From: DATBLZ01 sp036555065
GTDB taxonomy: Bacteria; Pseudomonadota; Gammaproteobacteria; Steroidobacterales; Rariloculaceae
NCBI GenBank assembly: GCA_036555065.1
Contig: DATBLZ010000029.1
Location: forward strand, 1 to 18,751
Reading direction: 5' to 3'
DNA: 18,751 bases
The translations under genes and the position numbers were made by a program. Below, one piece after another: positions 13,448 to 18,751 of the stretch (within the stretch, counting starts at the first letter, position 1; each line of letters begins with the position of its first letter). Below the pieces are notes generated by a model. It ran no database searches. It saw only the letters and a program-made list of their open reading frames with translations, and had not been told where the DNA came from.

Positions 13448-14311
13448 TTAGCGAAAAAATTCGCGCGCGGCAGCAGCGATACGCGTCTCGGCGCCTTCGA
13501 GATGCAGATGGTGGCCGCCGGGCAAACGCTCGATCTTGAGGTCGGGAAACGCGGGCAGCAGATCGACGAACGGCGAGCGGTGAGCGATCGGGCTCTCGGC
13601 CGCGAGAAACATGAGCGCGGGCGCCGTGATGCGCCGCAAGAACGAGCGCACGTGCTCGGCTGTGAGACGCATCTCCGATGTCGCCTTGAGGCGCTGATCG
13701 GCGTGCCACTGATAGCCGCCCGGCACGGTGCGCAGCGAGCGGCGCGCAAGGATTTCTGCGGCCTCGAGGCTGACCTTCGAGAAACCCTCGGCACGCTCGG
13801 CGATCGCGAGGTCGCGAGCGACGAAAACGCGGCCCGCCTTCGCGCGCAGCTGGCGCGATTCGGTCAGCGCACGCGCGAGATCCTCGGCGGCATTCTCGGC
13901 CTGGCCAACCATCGGTATGCCTCCCTCGATGAGCACGAGCCGGCGCGCGCGTTCGGGAAACGTCCCCGCGAGCAGCGCCGCGATCGCCCCTCCGCGGGAA
14001 TGCCCGAGCAAGTTGAATTGCGCCCAGCCGAGCGCATCGGCGACGTCGATCACATCGCCGACGTCCTGCCAGATGTTGTAGCTCGAATCGGCGGAGCGGC
14101 TGCCGCTCAACCCGTGTCCCGCGCTGTCGAGCGCGATCACGTGGCACCCCGCGAGAAGCGGAGCAAGCTTGTCGAAGCTGCCGGCATTGTCGAGCCAGCC
14201 GTGCAACGCAAGCACGGGCGATCCCGTGGGCTCTCCCCACTCGCGCGCGGCCAACTTGAAGCCCGGCAGCTCGAACTCGCGTTCGCGCGCCGATAATTGC
14301 CGCGCCGACAT
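13448..14311 (-). CDS. Alpha/beta hydrolase, SERHL-like
   Basis: This 287-residue cytoplasmic alpha/beta-hydrolase-fold enzyme has oxyanion-hole motif LHGWLDNAGSFDKLAPLL (36-53), resembling the serine hydrolase-like (SERHL) group, nucleophile elbow GHSRGG with Ser105, and C-terminal catalytic His in GGHHLH (267/268). A helical cap lies about 133-220. Substrate unknown; ester hydrolysis is likely. The ATG at 14311 is chosen: it gives an eight-base gap after the adaptor gene. An in-frame TTG at 14335 would overlap the adaptor and is less likely. Position between a membrane-fusion adaptor and an exported hydrolase suggests one transcript but not a shared pathway. Confidence 0.88.
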   Translation of the reverse strand: MSARQLSAREREFELPGFKLAAREWGEPTGSPVLALHGWLDNAGSFDKLAPLLAGCHVIALDSAGHGLSGSRSADSSYNIWQDVGDVIDVADALGWAQFNLLGHSRGGAIAALLAGTFPERARRLVLIEGGIPMVGQAENAAEDLARALTESRQLRAKAGRVFVARDLAIAERAEGFSKVSLEAAEILARRSLRTVPGGYQWHADQRLKATSEMRLTAEHVRSFLRRITAPALMFLAAESPIAHRSPFVDLLPAFPDLKIERLPGGHHLHLEGAETRIAAAAREFFR

Positions 14312-14319
14312 GGAGTCGA

Positions 14320-15885
14320 TCAGAACGGCCGCCAACCGCCCTGTTGCTGTTGCTGCTGGAACGGCGTCGAGGAGAAGCGCGAAGAGATGAACTCTTGGAG
14401 CCGCGCCTGCTGATCGAATAGGCTCGCGCTCGGCAGCAGCAGCACCTCGTCGCCGGCCGCAAGACCCGCGACGATCTCGGAGCGAGCGAGGTCCGTAATT
14501 CCCGTCTTCACGCTTACGGGCATGATCTGGCCGTCGCGCAGCACAATGACCCAGTACTCGCCGCCGAATTGATACTGCAGCGTGCTCGGTCGGTTCTCGG
14601 CAACGAAGCCGCCGCCCGGAAAACCGCCGCCCGAAAACCCGCCGGGCGGGAAGCCTCCGGGCGGACCGCCTGAAGGGAAGCCCCCGGGGGGACCGCCTTG
14701 CGGGAAGCCGCCGGCGCCGCGCGAACCGCCGGCGCCGCCGCCGGCGAAAACCTGCTGGAAGATGGGCTGCAGCAGCGCGCGCTCTTCTTCCGTCAACGTG
14801 CCGCCGCTGCGACGTTTATCGATGAGCGCCTGCACTTCTGCCGCATTGACGCCCTCGGGCAAGTCGATGCGCCGCCCGCCGATCTCCAAGAAATTCTCGG
14901 CGGGCGCGGCGGCGGCGCCTTCGTTACGGAGCATCGCGCGCAGCTGCGCTTCGTCGATGCCGAGCATCAGTGCCGTCGTGGGTATATCGCTATCCGCCCG
15001 CAACGCCGCCGTCGGTACCGTCAATACTCCCTGTCGGCTCGCGATCTCGATTTCGACGTCGGCGTTCATGCCGGGCATCAGCAGCCCATCGCGGTTTTCG
15101 AGCCGGATCAGCACGGCGAACGTCGTGACGTTCTGCTCGACGATCGCGAGCGGCTCGATCTTTAGGACCGTGCCCGTGAACGGCTGATTCGGATATGCGG
15201 CGACGATGACCTTGGCCGGCATGCCAGGCTGAATCTTGCCGATGTCCGTCTCGTCGACGAGCGTGCGCACCTGCACGGCGTTGAGGTCGGCCATTTGCAT
15301 GAGCACCGTGCCACCGCTGACCGCATTCGTCGGCGACGTAATGACGACGCCGGGCTCGACCGACTTGGCGATGATCGTGCCTGTGATCGGCGCGCGCACG
15401 TCGGTATCGTCCATCGCGATGCGCGCGTTCTCGACGGCAACTTGGGCGCCGACGACCTGGGCCTCGGCGTTCGCGAACTCGAGCTGGGTTTGCTCGAAAT
15501 CCGACTGCGTCAGCGTTCCCGACTCGAACAGCGTCGCAGAGCGCTTCATTTGCGTTTCGGCGATCGTGCGGCGCGCCTTCGCGGCCTGGAGCGACGCTTC
15601 GACCTCGGCAAGGCGGTTCCGCGGAGTACGCTTGTCGACCTCGACGAGCAGCGTTCCCGCCTCGATGACGTCGCCGGTCTCGGCGTGCACGGCGAGGATC
15701 TCGCCGGATGCTTTGGATTTCACCTCGACGGTTTTCTCGGGCTCGACGACCCCCGACGCCTCGACGTTTATCTCGATGTCGCCGGTCTCAACGACCGCGG
15801 AATCGTAGAGCGGCGCAACGGACTCGGCCGGGCGCTCGCAGGCGCTCAATGCCAACGTAACGGATAACAGAATCCACGCACGCAT
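14320..15885 (-). CDS. MacA-like periplasmic adaptor lipoprotein with Gly/Pro-rich insert
   Basis: This 521-residue membrane-fusion protein has signal and lipobox LSAC (13-16), so it is probably a lipoprotein. Then come a barrel-sandwich hybrid half (GVVEPEKTVEVKSKASGEIL, 46-64), an alpha-hairpin (about 90-158), the second lipoyl half (VRAPITGTIIAKSVEPGVVI, 163-182), a beta-barrel (about 205-285) and a C-terminal membrane-proximal domain (about 435-500). It should link an inner-membrane ABC pump to an outer-membrane channel. MacA is usually about 370 residues; the extra length is a helical insert (300-380, TLTEEERALLQPIFQQVF) and a low-complexity run of GGF, GGP and GPP units (381-427), plus a six-Gln run near the C terminus. 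It begins two bases after the ATPase gene stop. Substrate unknown. Confidence 0.92.
   Translation of the reverse strand: MRAWILLSVTLALSACERPAESVAPLYDSAVVETGDIEINVEASGVVEPEKTVEVKSKASGEILAVHAETGDVIEAGTLLVEVDKRTPRNRLAEVEASLQAAKARRTIAETQMKRSATLFESGTLTQSDFEQTQLEFANAEAQVVGAQVAVENARIAMDDTDVRAPITGTIIAKSVEPGVVITSPTNAVSGGTVLMQMADLNAVQVRTLVDETDIGKIQPGMPAKVIVAAYPNQPFTGTVLKIEPLAIVEQNVTTFAVLIRLENRDGLLMPGMNADVEIEIASRQGVLTVPTAALRADSDIPTTALMLGIDEAQLRAMLRNEGAAAAPAENFLEIGGRRIDLPEGVNAAEVQALIDKRRSGGTLTEEERALLQPIFQQVFAGGGAGGSRGAGGFPQGGPPGGFPSGGPPGGFPPGGFSGGGFPGGGFVAENRPSTLQYQFGGEYWVIVLRDGQIMPVSVKTGITDLARSEIVAGLAAGDEVLLLPSASLFDQQARLQEFISSRFSSTPFQQQQQQGGWRPF
14600..14748. repeat. Low-complexity GC-rich repeat within the adaptor gene
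   Basis: Imperfect copies of a unit encoding Gly-Gly-Phe-Pro and Gly-Gly-Pro-Pro (minus strand, residues 381-427 of the adaptor). It is a likely flexible or disordered loop and a place where strand slippage could change length by multiples of three. Confidence 0.6.
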
Positions 15886-15887
15886 GT

Positions 15888-16598
<711 letters not shown>

Positions 16599-16646
16599 CG
16601 AGCCAATTGGATTCGCGTCGGGCCTACAAGTTCGCTGGGACGCAGC

Positions 16647-16652
16647 ATTATC
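16647..16652 (-). promoter_or_regulatory. Possible -10 for the ATPase-adaptor genes
   Basis: GATAAT on the minus strand, in the 122-bp gap upstream of the ATPase, would start RNA near 16640 and give a leader of about 40 bases. No good -35 is seen at 16-18 bases. Nothing else was found in this gap (16599-16720). Confidence 0.3.
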
Positions 16653-16720
16653 CTCGAATGCTGTCGAAAACGGTCGTTGCGGATGGCCGCAAAAGCCCTT
16701 GGCCTTTAGATTTCTTGAGC

Positions 16721-18751
16721 TTAGAGCGGGGCGCGGCTCAGACGCCGGTAATACTCGGCAACGATCTCCTCGAACCCGCGCGCCGCCTGCGCCGGGGCCT
16801 CGGTCCGCACGGCCGCGGCTTCGGTGTTTTGCTGTTCCTGCAACGCGAGCTCGAGCTGCTCGGTCAAATTGACGAGCGCGCGGAACTCGGCTTCGACGAG
16901 CTCGGGGTTGCCCGTGAGACCCTGGCGCAATGCGTCGCCGAGCTCGCGCAGGGCTCTGAGCTCCTCGTCGCTCATGCCTTCGGCACGCAGCCGCGGCCCG
17001 AGGTTGATGAGGTCCGTGCCGGCGCTGTCGAGCCGCTCGCGCAGTTGCGAGAGGGTTTGCGGATCCTGCCAAACACCAAGGCCGCGCGGACCCCAAATGG
17101 CGTCGCGTCGCGGATCGTAGAAGCCGCGTGCGCCGCCCCAGCCGAAGCGGTCGCCGCCGAACGCACCGCCCGTCTGCTGCCCGCCTGCTTGCTGCCCGCC
17201 CGCCTGCTGCCCCGGCTCGCCGGGCTCTTCTCCGGCGGCCTGCCCCTGCCCTTGCTGGCCGGCTTGTGCGGCTTGCGCGTTCGCATCGGCCTCCGCCTGC
17301 GTAAGCATTGCGAGCTGACGGCGCAGTGACTGCAGCTCCGCAACGAGCTCGGCATTCGGGTCGGGCTGCGCCTCTTCGCCCGAGACCGCTTCACGCGTCG
17401 CGAGCGCCAACGCCTCGTCGGTATCGCGCTCGAGGTCGCGCAGCGCCGAGGTCGTGACGGCTTCGGTCGGCACGATTTGCGCCGCGCCGCCCTGACGAAT
17501 GTAGTCGCCGGCGATCGCGAGCCGCGCGATGGCTTGCGACTGCTGCAGATTCGCGAGCGCCTGGTTGAGCTCGTCGCTCGCCCCCGGCGTCTGACTCCTG
17601 AACTCCTGCGCGACGCGCTGAATGTCCTGCTCGAGCGCTTCGAGCGCCTGCTGCAATTCGTACTTTCGGTCGGCGAGATCGAACGCCGTGCCCCGGTCCA
17701 TTCCGCGCGAGCCGTTACGACCCGGCGGGTTGCTCGCGGCGTCCTCGACGGCTCGTTGCAGATCGCTCGCGACTTGCCGCTGCTCCGCGTAGAGCTCGTC
17801 GGCCCGATTCGCGAGATCGGAGTACGCCTCTTGCGCCGCGGCCTGGCGGCCTGCGGTCATCTGCTCGAGCGCCGCTTGCAGCTGCCTGCGTGCCTGCTCG
17901 ATCGCGCGCTGCGTCTGCTCGGGGTCGAGGTCGCCCTGGGCCGACGCCCGGTTCATCGCCTGCAACGCCTGCTCGAGCTGCTCGATCGTCTGCGCCGTCT
18001 GCGCGCTCTGGCCACTCTGCGCGGATTGCGTGCCCGTCTGGCCCTGCGCATTCTGCGACGGATCGCCTTGCTGCCCTTGCTGGCCCTGCTGGCTCTGCTG
18101 ACTCTGCTGGCTCGCCAACCGCTGTTGGAGCTCCTCGAGCTGGCGCTTGAGCTCCTCGGTCTCGCGGCGCAGGCTCTCTTGCTCCCACCGTTCCTGCTCG
18201 GTCAACTGGTTGCGGCGCGCGGCATCTTGCGCCAACTGCTCTTGGCGGCGCGCAAGCTCCTGGAGCTTCGCAATCGCCTCATCGAGCTCCTGCTGTCCCT
18301 GCTGCTCGCCCTCGAGCGCAACAGGCGCCTCGGTCTCGTACTGATTCTTCTCGAGGTCCATCTCGAGCTCGTAGAGCTCGCTCAAGTCGCGGCCCGCAAG
18401 GCCGCCGCCGGCGCCGCCGTTGCGTTGCATGCTGACCTGAATGTCGGTGAACACCGCCTCGGCGCGCAGCAGGAACTGCAGGGCTTGCTGCTCCGGTGGC
18501 ACGGCCTCGGCGAGCGTCAGGTTGGCCAAACGTTCGGCGGCCGGTCCCATCGCCTCGGCGGCTTGCTCGAGGCTCTCGACGAACGTCCGAATCTTCGGAT
18601 CGCCGCCCGTCAACTGGCGCGCGCGCGCGCGATTCGCCAACGTCCGCGCCTGGTCGGCCAGCGTGCGCTGCAGTTCCGCGAGCATGCGTGCGTTGTCCTC
18701 GAGCTGCTGCTCGTCGAGAAAACTGTCCTGCTCCTTCTGCTCGCGAATCAG
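16721..18751 (-). CDS. Large Gln-rich coiled-coil protein, DUF4175-like (5' end outside window)
   Basis: The frame is open to the window edge; 676 C-terminal residues are visible. It is almost all helix with many heptad-like Glu/Gln/Leu/Arg segments (ELKRQLEELQQRLASQ, LQQALEALEQDIQRVAQEF) broken by low-complexity linkers: QQSQQGQQGQQG, SAQSGQSAQTAQ and GQQAGGQQAGGQQTGG. A Gly/Trp/Phe stretch (FGWGGARGFYDPRRDAIWG) and a helical end (MSDEELRALRELGDALRQGL ... EEIVAEYYRRLSRAPL) follow. The pattern recalls the C-terminal region of DUF4175 proteins, whose N terminus carries membrane helices, but this assignment is from memory of composition and is not firm. It is followed by the ATPase gene after 122 bp. 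Function unknown; it may be a periplasmic or envelope-spanning scaffold. Confidence 0.75.
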   Translation of the reverse strand: MIREQKEQDSFLDEQQLEDNARMLAELQRTLADQARTLANRARARQLTGGDPKIRTFVESLEQAAEAMGPAAERLANLTLAEAVPPEQQALQFLLRAEAVFTDIQVSMQRNGGAGGGLAGRDLSELYELEMDLEKNQYETEAPVALEGEQQGQQELDEAIAKLQELARRQEQLAQDAARRNQLTEQERWEQESLRRETEELKRQLEELQQRLASQQSQQSQQGQQGQQGDPSQNAQGQTGTQSAQSGQSAQTAQTIEQLEQALQAMNRASAQGDLDPEQTQRAIEQARRQLQAALEQMTAGRQAAAQEAYSDLANRADELYAEQRQVASDLQRAVEDAASNPPGRNGSRGMDRGTAFDLADRKYELQQALEALEQDIQRVAQEFRSQTPGASDELNQALANLQQSQAIARLAIAGDYIRQGGAAQIVPTEAVTTSALRDLERDTDEALALATREAVSGEEAQPDPNAELVAELQSLRRQLAMLTQAEADANAQAAQAGQQGQGQAAGEEPGEPGQQAGGQQAGGQQTGGAFGGDRFGWGGARGFYDPRRDAIWGPRGLGVWQDPQTLSQLRERLDSAGTDLINLGPRLRAEGMSDEELRALRELGDALRQGLTGNPELVEAEFRALVNLTEQLELALQEQQNTEAAAVRTEAPAQAARGFEEIVAEYYRRLSRAPL
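17169..17212. repeat. Short tandem repeat coding GGQQA units
   Basis: About three copies of a 15-base unit (minus strand, Gly-Gly-Gln-Gln-Ala/Thr) within the coiled-coil gene. They encode a linker and could vary in number by slippage without a frameshift. Confidence 0.5.
18067..18111. repeat. Short tandem repeat coding QQS/QQG units
   Basis: Consecutive nine-base units read on the minus strand as Gln-Gln-Ser then Gln-Gln-Gly in the coiled-coil gene. This is a Gln-rich linker of variable type. Confidence 0.5.

Noticed and set aside
14312..14335. TTG start for the alpha/beta hydrolase
   Set aside because: Rare codon, overlaps the adaptor gene, no ribosome site; ATG 14311 is sufficient.
13422..14462. 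A 346-codon minus-strand open frame over the alpha/beta hydrolase
   Set aside because: Arg/Ser/Cys-rich with no motifs; the overlapping frame has complete hydrolase motifs.
16599..17096. N-terminal extension of the ATPase frame
   Set aside because: It would overlap the coiled-coil gene and reads as Arg/Ala-rich sequence; ABC ATPase similarity starts at 16598.

Overview
The window is high-GC, densely coded bacterial chromosome, probably from a gammaproteobacterium. Three things point that way: three copies of a GTGGGAGCGG-type repetitive extragenic palindrome (REP) of the kind common in Pseudomonas and Xanthomonadales, a GlyGly-CTERM-like surface protein, and the general gene set (persulfide dioxygenase-rhodanese fusion, MacA-like adaptor, exported amidohydrolase). 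No lineage is named with confidence. There are 17 protein genes, two of them cut by the window ends, and no RNA genes, insertion sequences, CRISPR or phage. The only stretch near 100 bases without a gene is 16599-16720, which holds only a possible promoter.

Layout. (1) 1-1276, + strand: the end of a group-4-hydrogenase/complex-I-like cluster, a HyfG-like large subunit tail and a HyfI-like small subunit. The large subunit lacks the C-terminal NiFe cysteines. A convergent membrane protein follows (1284-2000, -). (2) 2056-4432: a zinc-independent MDR oxidoreductase (-), a small unknown protein (+) and a DMT/EamA exporter (-), with REP copy 1. (3) 4501-7730, +: a tightly coupled four-gene operon of a six-helix membrane protein, a winged-helix regulator, a divergent cis-prenyltransferase (UppS family) and a cobalamin-binding-type radical SAM enzyme. 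The 59 bp between the exporter and this operon holds facing promoters around an AAGTACTT palindrome. (4) 7797-10153, +: a secreted choice-of-anchor-B/Calx-beta protein whose C-terminal sorting tail runs into REP copy 2, then a GIY-YIG protein. (5) 10175-12111, +: a TauE/SafE permease and a persulfide dioxygenase-rhodanese fusion, a sulfur-oxidation pair. (6) 12167-18751, -: a probable envelope cluster read right to left: a large Gln-rich coiled-coil protein (DUF4175-like, incomplete), a MacB-type ATPase, a MacA-like lipoprotein adaptor, a SERHL-like alpha/beta hydrolase and an exported amidohydrolase. No permease for the ATPase is visible.

Most worth a second look: the UppS plus radical SAM operon, which could make a modified polyprenyl lipid; the REP that has become the end of a protein-sorting signal; and several genes whose -10 element lies exactly 7 nt before the ATG, which suggests leaderless mRNAs. 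All functional statements rest on reading the sequence and remembered family features; no search was run.
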